Part shown: piece by piece, positions 43,448 through 51,967 of the stretch
How positions within the stretch are numbered: position 1 is the first letter of the stretch
How the letters are laid out: every line of letters starts with the position of its first letter
NCBI GenBank assembly: GCA_026993525.1
Contig: JALWSS010000138.1
Span: forward strand, 1-52,245
Length of the DNA: 52,245 nt
Direction: 5' to 3'
Source of the DNA: Saprospiraceae bacterium
GTDB taxonomy: Bacteria; Bacteroidota; Bacteroidia; Chitinophagales; Saprospiraceae
Program-made: the position numbers and the translations under genes
Notes under the pieces: generated by a model
What the model was told of the DNA's origin: nothing
Seen by the model: only the letters and a program-made list of their open reading frames with translations
The model's database searches: none

Positions 43448-44296
43448 TTGTCAGATCCACCGCCATACCGCCTTTCCGACTCACTGCAGCAGCACCGCTA
43501 CCCGGGGTTCCTGCTCAGGTGGCCTTTTCTCATTGGGCTTCTGCATAAGTGGAACTGGCTGGTACACCCCCGCAACAGGGTCGTCAGGCGTGCTTTTCAT
43601 CGTCGCCTGCGGCAACTGGAAGCCGGTGCCCGGGTGCTGGATGCCGGCTTTGGCGACGGGCAACACCTGTTCGGAGCTGTGAGGAAATTCCCGGAGTTGC
43701 ACTTTACGGGAGTGGACAAAATGGACGGGCACATTTGCTTCGCAAAACGCTACTTCTCCCGGTGGCCCGGGGGTGAACAGCCCAAACTGATCAACGCGAG
43801 AATTGAGACCATGACCTGGGAGGAGCAATACGACCTGGCCCTCTGTTGCGGAACGCTTCAATACCTGGAAAACGACGAGGCAGGCTTGCACGCCCTCTGC
43901 AAGGCCCTGAAACCTTCCGGCACGTTGCTGCTCTATGTACCGATCAACAACAGGCGAATGATGCCCTGGTATGGCCGGCTGAAAAAGCGATTCGGCCATT
44001 ACGACGAAAAGCAAAAGAAGAAGAAGGCCTGGACCATTGACACCCTTCGGGAAAAATGCCGGGCTGCCGGATTTGAAATTAGTTCTCAACGATTGGCCAA
44101 CGGCCCGGCGGGCATCCTGGCCAACGAATGGTACAACACCTGGCTGATGCTGGCGGGCAATGCGGGCACCCTTTCGTGGCTTTTGCTGCCGCTTGCTTTG
44201 CCGCTGGTGTTACCGGCTCTGCCGATGCAATGGCTGGACGACATTTTGCCGAAGGAAAAGGGAAATGGCGTGCTGATGGAACTTCAAAAATCCTGA
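43448..44296 (+). CDS. Class I SAM-dependent methyltransferase
   Basis: 282 residues beginning at a TTG. SAM site: RVLDAGFGDGQHLFGAV, acidic residue in FTGVDKMD, DLALCCGTLQYLEND, LKPSGTLLLYVP. A hydrophobic C-terminal segment (LSWLLLPLALPLVLPALPMQW) may touch the membrane. Substrate unknown; the lipid-like tail suggests a hydrophobic one. Its 3' end overlaps the convergent GMC gene by 13 bases. Confidence 0.85.
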   Translation: MSDPPPYRLSDSLQQHRYPGFLLRWPFLIGLLHKWNWLVHPRNRVVRRAFHRRLRQLEAGARVLDAGFGDGQHLFGAVRKFPELHFTGVDKMDGHICFAKRYFSRWPGGEQPKLINARIETMTWEEQYDLALCCGTLQYLENDEAGLHALCKALKPSGTLLLYVPINNRRMMPWYGRLKKRFGHYDEKQKKKKAWTIDTLREKCRAAGFEISSQRLANGPAGILANEWYNTWLMLAGNAGTLSWLLLPLALPLVLPALPMQWLDDILPKEKGNGVLMELQKS

Positions 44297-45798
44297 GGGG
44301 GCCATTCGTTCTGAAGGTGTTCTTCAATGTGGCACATCACGGCGGCCGTGGGGTTGATCGAGCGGGCTGCCGGCAGCATGGCCGTGGAAAAGTGCCAGAG
44401 GTTGGCGATGGCGTTCACTTTGCCGGTCATGGAAAGCACCTCACCCACCGGCAGGCAACCGACGGGGTGGTACACGTCTTCCACTTTGTTGCCGGGAACG
44501 GCCGGGTCGTATTTGGCGGTGTAATTGAGCTTGTTTCTTTGCAATATGGCCTCCACCCGGCTGCGCACGTCGGCAATGGCCTTTTTATCTTCTTCGCATA
44601 TTTCCCAGTTGATTTTGAGCGCCGGCTCGCCGTACCTGTCTGGTTGCAGTGTCAGTTCCAGCGAGTTGCTGTTGGGCACTGCCTGCTCCATGTCCAGCTG
44701 AACGCTCCACTGCTCCGGATGCACCCAGAGCCGCTTTTTCACCAGCATGCCCCAGGCAAAACGGAAGAGAAATCCCGCCCCCTGCAACAAGTCTCTGAGG
44801 CCGATTTTCGTGCTCATTTTCCCGAAGAGCATTTCTTTCAGGAACCTGAAGGCCCGGATGTCTTTGTTGAATACGAAGTGGACAAAGCCCACCATGCCAT
44901 TGCCGGCAACGGCGACCAGGCGTTTGGTCACCAGGCTGCCATTCACCACCCTGGGAGTGAAATCTATGCCGTCCAATTGCGGCCGGGCACCATGTACCAC
45001 GAACAGTTCGGTGGATATGTGATCGCCAAAGTTTTTGCCGATGGGCATGTTCCGGAGCGGGGGATAACTGGATTGAACCTTCAGCAACAGCCTGCATGAT
45101 TCCAATGCTCCGGTGGTGAGGTAAAACCGATCGGCGGGCAGGGTTTCGGTCAGGCCATCTGCTGTTTTCAGCACCACTGCATTTACCTGGCCCTCCTCCA
45201 TTTGAAAGCCGACGATCCGGCGCCCGGTAATGAGTCGAATCCGCTTGCGCAGCGGTTTCACCAGTCGTTTATACAGGTTCCGGTGGCTGTATTTCAGCCA
45301 GATGCCGGTTTTGAGCTTTGTTGACAACTCGCTGTGGGCAACATCCGGATTGAATTCAATGGAGCGGGCTGTGTTGCCGAGCAATTGCTCCAAAACGGTG
45401 CGGCGGTGCCTTTGGTTGATGCGGATGATCTCCGACCAGGTGGGGTCGTTTTGCGGATTGTCTCTTTCGTCAAAAAAAAGCACCTGCCCACCCCACCGGG
45501 CCGAGGTGCCACCCAGCCCGAAATAGCGCCCGTGACTCGCAACGTGGGTGTTGCCGGCATCGGCGGCCACGCCCATCTCCTCCTCGTTGCGTATCCTGCG
45601 CCCGCCCATTTCCACAGCAATGATTTCCACAGCATCACCGTGAAGGTCCAGCAGCCGCCGGATGAGGTAGGAGCCCAGGGTGCCACAACCGATTATGCAG
45701 AGGCTTGGTTTGACGCCGGACTCCCGAATCAAGTCCGGGACGGCGCCCGCGGGGCCTCGAGTGGGTGGGGTCTTTCGTTTTTTGACTGTTTTTTTCAT
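44284..45798 (-). CDS. GMC-family FAD-dependent oxidoreductase
   Basis: 504 residues. FAD Rossmann start SLCIIGCGTLGSYLIRRLL near residue 32; FGLGGTSARWGGQVLFF; substrate half; GMC C-terminal domain VYHPVGCLPVGEVLSMTGKVNAIANLWHFST (in two conserved blocks) and ARSINPTAAVM. It oxidises alcohols or sterol-like compounds. Its ATG overlaps the stop of the TonB-type gene (ATGA), so it belongs to the sigma-factor operon. Near its N-terminus a palindrome (45716-45738) lies in frame, coding VPDLIRESG. Confidence 0.85.
   Translation of the reverse strand: MKKTVKKRKTPPTRGPAGAVPDLIRESGVKPSLCIIGCGTLGSYLIRRLLDLHGDAVEIIAVEMGGRRIRNEEEMGVAADAGNTHVASHGRYFGLGGTSARWGGQVLFFDERDNPQNDPTWSEIIRINQRHRRTVLEQLLGNTARSIEFNPDVAHSELSTKLKTGIWLKYSHRNLYKRLVKPLRKRIRLITGRRIVGFQMEEGQVNAVVLKTADGLTETLPADRFYLTTGALESCRLLLKVQSSYPPLRNMPIGKNFGDHISTELFVVHGARPQLDGIDFTPRVVNGSLVTKRLVAVAGNGMVGFVHFVFNKDIRAFRFLKEMLFGKMSTKIGLRDLLQGAGFLFRFAWGMLVKKRLWVHPEQWSVQLDMEQAVPNSNSLELTLQPDRYGEPALKINWEICEEDKKAIADVRSRVEAILQRNKLNYTAKYDPAVPGNKVEDVYHPVGCLPVGEVLSMTGKVNAIANLWHFSTAMLPAARSINPTAAVMCHIEEHLQNEWPPQDF
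45716..45738. repeat. Palindrome inside the GMC oxidoreductase reading frame
   Basis: CCGGACT (45716-45722) and AGTCCGG (45732-45738) pair perfectly around CCCGAATCA. It encodes part of the non-conserved leader before the FAD fold, so it appears to be a repeat inserted without breaking the frame. Confidence 0.65.
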
Positions 45799-47045
45799 TC
45801 AAATCTGATGGAGACACTGGCGGGTCCCGGGGGTTGCCATTTCGGACCGTTTTTCAGCAGCCGGATGGCTTCTTCATCGCAGCCGCTTCCGAGGCTTTTT
45901 ACGACGGTAATGTCAGAAGGTTTTCCATCTTCGCCAACCTTAAAGCGGAGGCTTACCACCCCGGTGATTCCTTTTGAGCGGGCCTCATCCGGATACTTCA
46001 ATTTCCGGCGCAGGTAGCGCTCCCACTTTTTCCAGCCGCCTTTAGGTTCGGGGCTGTGGCCAGGCACTACCTGTGATGCCGAAGCAATTCTTTTGGTTTT
46101 TTTGGCTGCTTTCATTCCGGTTACCACCACTTCGCTCAATTCGTCCGCGGCCGGTTGCAAGCGAACTGTTATCGCCCTTTCCTGATTTACAAGCACTTCC
46201 TCTGTTTGGTACCCTGTGTATGAAACCAGCAAGCGAGCATTTTTTTCCGGAACGGAAACGGTGAAACTGCCATCCACATCGGTCACCGTTCCTGCATCGG
46301 TGCCCATTACCTGAACAGCAGCGGCGATGAGCGGGTCACCGGAATCAGCATCCAGTACCCTGCCTTTTATTTCGATTTCAACAGGAGCATTCAGAGTAAC
46401 CATTTCTCCGGTGCTGAGGGCAGGGGCGGCAGTGTCGGTCTGGTCTTCAACATTGGCAGCCGCCGGTGGCAGCAAGGTTGTTTCAGGAGTGCGTCTTGCC
46501 GGAGCCCCGGCATTGTCAGCGATGGATTCATCAGGCATAGGTTCGTCAGCAGCGGCATTTTGGGTGTCCTCATTTACCGAAGGAGGTATTGTTGATTCTG
46601 TCAACGCCTCATCCTCAATTCTTAGAGCCTCATGTTCCGAAGGAAAAAATTCTTCTGCTTCATTTGTTTTCAGGTCTGTTTCCTTCCGGATTTGTTCTGT
46701 TAATGTTTCTTCGGCTTGCGCCAATTCCGCCCCATCCGGGCTGAGCAGTGGGGTCAGCAGCCACCAGGCCGCCGCCAGTGCCAGCACTGCTGCCGCCACC
46801 CGTGGCAGGTAGATCAAAAGTGGTGTGCGCTTTTTCTTTTGTCGGAACAACCGCTCGCGGATATTGTCCAGGTGCCATTGGTGGTCATCGTCGGGAAACT
46901 CCCGGTAGCCCTCGATGGCTTCTGCCAGAAACTCATCCGAACGGGCGCGGGTTTCCATTTCCGCCTCATCGTGGTGAGTGGCGTCGCCGCTGAGCCATTT
47001 TCTCAGCAGGTCCAACCAGCCGTGTTCATTTGCAGTTTCTTTCAT
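45795..47045 (-). CDS. Anti-sigma-like membrane protein with CarboxypepD-like and TonB C-terminal domains
   Basis: About 416 residues. A cytoplasmic N-terminal region (1-85) resembling anti-sigma partners; one membrane helix (YLPRVAAAVLALAAAWWLLTPLL is split by the boundary near 90-112); an acidic periplasmic linker; a CarboxypepD_reg-like domain (GRVLDADSGDPLIAAAVQVMG, VTDVDGSFTVSVP, LSEVVVTGMKAAKK); and a TonB C-terminal domain (YPDEARSKGITGVVSLRFKV, VVKSLGSGCDEEAIRLL). Start ATG 47045 overlaps the sigma stop. It may sense the envelope and hold the sigma factor. Confidence 0.82.
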   Translation of the reverse strand: MKETANEHGWLDLLRKWLSGDATHHDEAEMETRARSDEFLAEAIEGYREFPDDDHQWHLDNIRERLFRQKKKRTPLLIYLPRVAAAVLALAAAWWLLTPLLSPDGAELAQAEETLTEQIRKETDLKTNEAEEFFPSEHEALRIEDEALTESTIPPSVNEDTQNAAADEPMPDESIADNAGAPARRTPETTLLPPAAANVEDQTDTAAPALSTGEMVTLNAPVEIEIKGRVLDADSGDPLIAAAVQVMGTDAGTVTDVDGSFTVSVPEKNARLLVSYTGYQTEEVLVNQERAITVRLQPAADELSEVVVTGMKAAKKTKRIASASQVVPGHSPEPKGGWKKWERYLRRKLKYPDEARSKGITGVVSLRFKVGEDGKPSDITVVKSLGSGCDEEAIRLLKNGPKWQPPGPASVSIRFE

Positions 47046-47662
47046 TCCCGGTCTGTCAATTGATCCATTGATTTTATTCCTTTCTTTTCGAGGCACAGGC
47101 GCAGGTTCCTGCGTCCGTTTTGAATGTGCGAGCGAACCATTCCCAGAGGCAGGTTCAATTCCCCGGCGATTTCTTTGTAGCTGGCTTCGCCAAAATAGAA
47201 TTGCCGGATACAATCGAGTTGGCGGGGGGGCAGCTTTTCGAGGCAGTCCTTCAACGGGCCCGCTTGTCCGTTTTCCGGGGCGCCGCTTTGTGGATGCGCT
47301 GCTTCAGCAGATTGCACAAGCATGGCCAGCATGGAAGGAGCCATGTCTTCAAAAGCGATTCGCAGGGGTTCTTTTTTGCGCAATTGCATGAGGCAATGGT
47401 TCCTGGCCACGGTGTGCAGCCAGGGTTTGAAATCCCGCACTTCGTGCTTGCGGAGCTTGTGCACCAGCTCTTCGAAAATGGCCATGACGGCATCTTCGGC
47501 CTTCACCTGGTTCTTGAAATACTTCAGGCAAACACCGTAAACCAACTCTATGTAGCGCTCGTAAAGCATGCCGAGGTGGTTGACATCAGCTTCCTCCCGG
47601 TACAGGCGTACCAGTTCCTCATCGGTGTAAGTTTTCTCATGTCTTTTAAAAAACCTCAGCAT
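47042..47662 (-). CDS. ECF-type RNA polymerase sigma factor
   Basis: About 206 residues from MLRFFKR (47662). Region 2: DEELVRLYREEADVNHLGMLYERYIELVYGVCLKYF, with VKAEDAVMAIFEELVHKL and FKPWLHTVARNHCLMQLRKK. Region 4: CLEKLPPRQLDCIRQFYFGEASYKEIAGEL and MVRSHIQNGRRNL (helix-turn-helix). It is followed by a coupled membrane partner, the usual arrangement for an envelope-stress sigma factor. The divergent vWA gene may be a target. Confidence 0.93.
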   Translation of the reverse strand: MLRFFKRHEKTYTDEELVRLYREEADVNHLGMLYERYIELVYGVCLKYFKNQVKAEDAVMAIFEELVHKLRKHEVRDFKPWLHTVARNHCLMQLRKKEPLRIAFEDMAPSMLAMLVQSAEAAHPQSGAPENGQAGPLKDCLEKLPPRQLDCIRQFYFGEASYKEIAGELNLPLGMVRSHIQNGRRNLRLCLEKKGIKSMDQLTDRE

Positions 47663-47811
47663 TTGCGGGGAAAAAATGGAATTCGCTCGCAAAATATGGA
47701 AAATGCGGGAGCTGTGTTTTGGACTTTTTTTCGCCGGCCGTGTGTACTGTTTTGCGGTGGGTGCATCTGAGAGGAGTCAAACCTTTTTTCACAAATCAAA
47801 TTGCACCCGTC

Positions 47812-49704
47812 ATGAAAACAACATTTTTGGCAACCGTGGCCCTCCTCCTCACCGCATTTTCCCTTTCGCTGCCGCAACAACTGCACAAACTCACCGGCAC
47901 CGTTTACGACGAAACAGGCAACCCGCTGATTGCTGTCAACGTGCTGGTCAAAGGCACCTCGATGGGCACCATCACCGACATTGACGGCACCTTTGAACTG
48001 ATGGTGGCAGACCCCTGCGCCACACTCGAATTCTCTTACACCGGTTTCAAAACCAAAGCGGTCAGCAATGTTTGCGAAGGCAACCCTGTAAGTGTAATTC
48101 TCGAAACAAACCAGGAGGCACTGACCGAAGTGGTGGTAACCGGCAAAAAAGTCAGAACGAGAACAAAGCAAATCACTACCGCAATGGCCATCCTGCCGGC
48201 AGGTTGTGCGGCCGATCATTTTTCCTCGCCTTCCGGCAATGCCTACCTGGAAACCGAACCCAACTGGAACACCGAAGATTACGACCACATCGTGGAGAAC
48301 CGCTTTCTGGCAGTGCGCGACAATCCACTCTCCACCTTTTCCATTGACGTGGATGCGGCTTCGTACAGCAACGTCCGCCGCTTCATCAAAAACGGGCAAA
48401 TGCCGCCCCCCGACGCCGTGCGAATCGAAGAAATGGTCAATTACTTCAATTACGACTTCCCCCGGCCGGAAGCCAACAGCGAAATGCCCTTCACCGTAAG
48501 CACTGAACTGAACGAATGCCCCTGGAAGCCGGAGCACAAGCTCATGCTCATTGGTCTTCAGGGCAAGGTGCTGACACCCGAAAACCTGCCGCCGGCCAAC
48601 CTGGTCTTCCTGATTGATGTTTCGGGCAGCATGCAGGCTCCCAACAAGCTGCCATTGGTAAAGGCTTCACTGAAACTGTTGGTGAACCAACTCCGCCCAC
48701 AAGACCGCGTGGCCATGGTGGTGTATGCCGGAGCAGCCGGGCTGGTGCTTCCTTCCACCCCCGGCAACGACCGCCAGAAAATCGTCAGCGCCATTGATGC
48801 ACTGGAAGCAGGTGGCTCTACCGCAGGGGCTGCAGGCATCAAACTGGCCTATCAAACCGCCCGTGAAAATTTTGCCGAAGGAGGAAATAACCGCGTGATC
48901 CTGGCAACGGATGGGGATTTCAACATCGGCGTGAGCAGCGATGGCGAGCTGGTCCGTATCATCGAAAAAGAAAGGGAGTCGGGCATTTTCCTGACGGTGC
49001 TCGGCTACGGCATGGGCAACTACAAGGACAATAAAATGCAAAAGCTGGCCGACAGCGGAAACGGCAACCACTATTACATAGATGACATTAGCGAGAGCAA
49101 AAAAGTGCTGGTGGAAGAGTTTGGCGGAACCATGTACACCATCGCCAAAGACGTAAAGTTGCAATTGGAATTCAACCCCGCCAGGGTACAGGGCTATCGC
49201 CTGATCGGTTACGAAAACCGGATGTTGCGAAGCGAAGATTTTAAAGATGACAAAAAAGACGCCGGGGAAATGGGTAGCGGCCACAGGGTAACGGCACTTT
49301 ACGAGATCATTCCTGCCGGTGTGAAAACAGACCTGCTGGCCGATATCGATGAGCTGAAATACCAGCAAACGTCCCCCTCAAAAGGAGCCGCAGGCTCTGA
49401 TGAATTGCTGACCGTAAAGGTGCGCTGGAAAGCCCCCGAAGGCAAAAAGAGCCGGCAAAGGGATTTTCCCGTACTGGATTCCACCGGCAAAAACAGTAGC
49501 GAAAACTTCCGCTTCGCAGCTGCCGTGGCCGAGTTCGGCATGTTGCTCCGCAACTCCGAATTCAAAGGCAATGCAACCTACGCCAGCGCCGCCAAACTGG
49601 CCCGCAGTGCCACCGGCAATGACCCCAACGGCTACCGCAACGAACTGGTCAGAATGATTGAAACCGTAGATGCCCTGACCTCACCGCTGGCAACGGAAAA
49701 GTGA
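47812..49704 (+). CDS. Von Willebrand factor A domain protein (YfbK-like) with CarboxypepD-like domain
   Basis: About 630 residues from MKTTFLATVALLLTAF (signal). A CarboxypepD-like domain (GTVYDETGNPLIAVNVLVKG, ITDIDGTFELMV, LTEVVVTGKKVRTRT); a YfbK N-terminal region (FSIDVDAASYSNVRRFIKNG, VRIEEMVNYFNYDFPRPE); a vWA domain with MIDAS DVSGS, T in later loop and ATDGDFNIG; and a DUF3520 C-terminal part. It probably binds a metal-dependent ligand in the periplasm. It is divergent from the sigma operon. Confidence 0.88.
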   Translation: MKTTFLATVALLLTAFSLSLPQQLHKLTGTVYDETGNPLIAVNVLVKGTSMGTITDIDGTFELMVADPCATLEFSYTGFKTKAVSNVCEGNPVSVILETNQEALTEVVVTGKKVRTRTKQITTAMAILPAGCAADHFSSPSGNAYLETEPNWNTEDYDHIVENRFLAVRDNPLSTFSIDVDAASYSNVRRFIKNGQMPPPDAVRIEEMVNYFNYDFPRPEANSEMPFTVSTELNECPWKPEHKLMLIGLQGKVLTPENLPPANLVFLIDVSGSMQAPNKLPLVKASLKLLVNQLRPQDRVAMVVYAGAAGLVLPSTPGNDRQKIVSAIDALEAGGSTAGAAGIKLAYQTARENFAEGGNNRVILATDGDFNIGVSSDGELVRIIEKERESGIFLTVLGYGMGNYKDNKMQKLADSGNGNHYYIDDISESKKVLVEEFGGTMYTIAKDVKLQLEFNPARVQGYRLIGYENRMLRSEDFKDDKKDAGEMGSGHRVTALYEIIPAGVKTDLLADIDELKYQQTSPSKGAAGSDELLTVKVRWKAPEGKKSRQRDFPVLDSTGKNSSENFRFAAAVAEFGMLLRNSEFKGNATYASAAKLARSATGNDPNGYRNELVRMIETVDALTSPLATEK

Positions 49705-49774
49705 GGAAATGAGGAATTGAGGAACTGAGGAACTGAGGAACTGAGGAAGTGAGGAACTGAGGAATTGAGGAACT
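49703..49774 (+). repeat. 8-bp tandem repeat (GAGGAACT, nine units) overlapping the vWA stop codon
   Basis: Nine consecutive octamers of GAGGAACT with variants AAAT, AATT and AAGT at the end of the unit, starting inside the TGA at 49702-49704. A further GAGGAACTGAG recurs at 49834. Confidence 0.9.
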
Positions 49775-49777
49775 GAG

Positions 49778-49965
49778 CCCCGTGCCGATAATAATCGGCA
49801 TCGGGGGAAGAACTGATCCGCCAGCCGGCGGATGAGGAACTGAGGGCACTTTTCGAAGTGCCCTCAGTCGTTGTGAGAGGTTAGGTCAGTGCTTCCCTCA
49901 ACCCCTCTCAACTTCTCTGAACTTCTCTCAACGGAAACCGGTGTAGACGTTGCGGTGCAACGTCT
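49778..49965. repeat. Cluster of hairpins in the gap after the vWA gene
   Basis: Three palindromes: CCCCG-T-GCCGAT / ATCGGC-A-TCGGGG (49778-49806); CTGAGGGCACTT / AAGTGCCCTCAG with a TTCG tetraloop (49840-49867, perfect 12-bp stem); and GTAGACGTTGC / GCAACGTCT (49943-49965), of the AGACGTTGC type widespread in Bacteroidota. No gene lies in this gap. The 12-bp stem lacks a T-run, so it is not a clear terminator. Confidence 0.8.
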
Positions 49966-49968
49966 CTA

Positions 49969-50667
49969 CTAGAACATCACTCCTATCCGCAAGATGAGGT
50001 GGTTGGTGTAACCTTTGGAATCATCGTCGGCAACGTCTCTGGTTACATCGGTGAAAATGCGCTGGTAGTTGATACCGCCCACCAAAGAAGCGTTGGGGCT
50101 GAGTTCGTACTCCACGCCACCGCCGAGGCCCCAGGAAAGTGCCAGTGCGCCGACTTCTTTTTTGATGATGATCTTGTCTTCGTTAATACCGGCCTGCATA
50201 ATGGCACCACGAGCCTGAGAACGGAAACCCAGGGTGATGACCGGGATTTCTGCCCAGTATCTGAGGTAACCAAAAGAGTTGGTTCTGAACTTGAGGCCGA
50301 AGGGAATTTCGACGTACTGGATGCCGTATTTCAAATCAACGCCGGGGAAGAAGGTAGGGTCAACGCCCTGTGGCAATTCGGAGCGTGTCCAGATCTGGCC
50401 ACCCTGCTCGTGGCGCAAGGTGCCACCACTGTTGAAAGCGAATCCAAGGCCAGTGATAAAGGCATAATTCTCCTGGAAATACATTTCTGCAACCATTCCC
50501 AGTTTTAGTCCGAGGTTGGTGCCGTTGCTGTTGATCAGGTTGTCATCGGTGCCCATGAACGAAAAACTGGGGCTGACCTGGAAACCCAGCCTCAGATCAG
50601 TGGTTTGAGCCTGGAGCGCAGCTCCGAGGAAGAAGCAAAATGTGGCAATTGCAACAATTCTTTTCAT
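49969..50667 (-). CDS. Outer-membrane beta-barrel protein (PorT-like)
   Basis: 232 residues with a signal peptide (IVAIATFCFFLGAALQAQ) and about eight amphipathic strands (LRLGFQVSPSFSF, GLKLGMVAEMYFQENYAFITG, YVEIPFGLKFRTNSFGY, SWGLGGGVEYEL, ILRIGVMF with terminal Phe). The YVEIP-GLKF step is seen in the PorT/OMP_b-brl_2 family. A structural role or T9SS link is possible but not shown. Confidence 0.82.
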   Translation of the reverse strand: MKRIVAIATFCFFLGAALQAQTTDLRLGFQVSPSFSFMGTDDNLINSNGTNLGLKLGMVAEMYFQENYAFITGLGFAFNSGGTLRHEQGGQIWTRSELPQGVDPTFFPGVDLKYGIQYVEIPFGLKFRTNSFGYLRYWAEIPVITLGFRSQARGAIMQAGINEDKIIIKKEVGALALSWGLGGGVEYELSPNASLVGGINYQRIFTDVTRDVADDDSKGYTNHLILRIGVMF

Positions 50668-50749
50668 CAGTATTCGAGTTAGTTTTTGTGGTTATCCGCA
50701 ATGACTACGGGGCTTTGTTCAAGTGTACTGCCGTCATGCCTGATTCGGC

Positions 50750-50757
50750 TACTTTTG
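50750..50757 (+). promoter_or_regulatory. Candidate Bacteroidota -7 promoter element upstream of gldB
   Basis: TACTTTTG is an exact TAnnTTTG match 73 bases before the gldB start; TTTG at 50714 is 32 bases upstream, wider than the usual spacing of about 20. Confidence 0.4.
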
Positions 50758-50829
50758 CGACCTGATTCCGGGACACGGATCAGTCATTTGGAAAAAGAAT
50801 CCAATTCACCTCACAAGAAAATCATCAGC

Positions 50830-51891
50830 ATGTTCCTAAAACACCTGATAAACGTGAAAAACCTTCTGTTTCTTTTGCTGATCCTGATTGCACTGACGCA
50901 GGCATGTGAGTGCGGCAAAGGTAAAGATATTCCCGACGTGAGCGGCGTTGAAGCGGATGTGGAAATAAAGCGTTTCGAGCAGGACCTGTTCAATGCCGAT
51001 ACCCTTCGTTTTGGAGAGGCCTTGCAAAGGCTGGAGCAGCAGTACCCTGAATTCAGCGACATCTTTTTCAACCAGATCATGGGCGCCAACGATCCGGGAA
51101 TTGCGCCCGAAGGCGCCGAAGCATACATCAAAGGTTTTGTTGTGGACGAACGGGTACGAAAGCTTTACGATACGGTGCAGACCGTGTTTCCGGACCTTGC
51201 CTGGTTTGAAAAGGACATGGAGCAGGCCATCAAATTTTACCGTTACTATTTTCCGGAACAAACCCCGCCAAAGGAGGTGGTCACTTACCTGTCAGAGTAC
51301 ACCATTGCGGGGTTCCTGTACGGGGAAAATGACATTGCCGTAGGTCTGGATTTCTTTTTGGGAGAAGACTACCCCTACCTGCTTTACAACCCCGGCAATC
51401 CCAATTTCTCCAATTATCTCACCCGGACCTACAACAAGGACCATTTGGTGATGCGCTGTGTGAAAATGCTGGTGCAGGACCTCCTCGGAGAAGCTAAGGG
51501 CAGCCGGATGATTGACCACATGATCCACAACGGGAAGGAGCTTTACCTAATGGAAAAGCTGCTGCCCCATGCGCCTGATACGGTGATTTTCGAATTCTCA
51601 AAACCGCAGATGGATTGGTGCCGCGACAACGAGGCCAATCTGTGGGCTTATTTTCTGACGGAAAACCTGCTTTATTCAACCGATTGGGGCAGCTTCAGAA
51701 AATACGTCGAATACAGCCCGAACTCCCCGGGAATGCCCGATGAGGCACCGGGAAGAACCGGGTCCTACCTTGGTTACAAGATTGTTGAAGCCTACATGGA
51801 GCGCAACCCGCAAACCACGCTCCAGGAGTTGATCACAATGGATGACGCCCAGGCCATCGTAGAAGGGGCCAGGTTCAAGCCTTCGCGATAG
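50830..51891 (+). CDS. gldB: Gliding motility lipoprotein GldB-like
   Basis: 353 residues from ATG 50830, giving a lipoprotein signal (LLFLLLILIALTQAC, Cys 27). Family features: VEADVEIKRFEQDLFNAD, LQRLEQQYPEFSDIFFNQI, KLYDTVQTVFPDLAWFEKD, then GKELYLMEKLLPHAPDTVI, WCRDNEANLWAYFLTENLLYSTD and APGRTGSYLGYKIVEAYMERNP. GldB is found across Bacteroidota and is needed for gliding in Flavobacterium; in non-gliding relatives the role is less clear. A frame start at 50686 would place the signal inside the protein. Confidence 0.88.
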   Translation: MFLKHLINVKNLLFLLLILIALTQACECGKGKDIPDVSGVEADVEIKRFEQDLFNADTLRFGEALQRLEQQYPEFSDIFFNQIMGANDPGIAPEGAEAYIKGFVVDERVRKLYDTVQTVFPDLAWFEKDMEQAIKFYRYYFPEQTPPKEVVTYLSEYTIAGFLYGENDIAVGLDFFLGEDYPYLLYNPGNPNFSNYLTRTYNKDHLVMRCVKMLVQDLLGEAKGSRMIDHMIHNGKELYLMEKLLPHAPDTVIFEFSKPQMDWCRDNEANLWAYFLTENLLYSTDWGSFRKYVEYSPNSPGMPDEAPGRTGSYLGYKIVEAYMERNPQTTLQELITMDDAQAIVEGARFKPSR

Positions 51892-51967
51892 TGTAGGGTG
51901 TAGGGTTAAGAGTGTAGAGTTTGGGAGCGTGTTAGCCCTTGCATCCCTCATCCCTAAATTTGAGATT

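Noticed and set aside
44128-45099. 323-codon plus-strand frame opposite the GMC oxidoreductase
   Set aside because: The minus-strand frame has clear FAD and GMC motifs; the plus-strand product resembles nothing.
49703-49774. Octamer repeats as a phase-variable coding tract
   Set aside because: The repeats lie after the vWA stop codon apart from its last two bases, so copy number changes would not shift the main reading frame.
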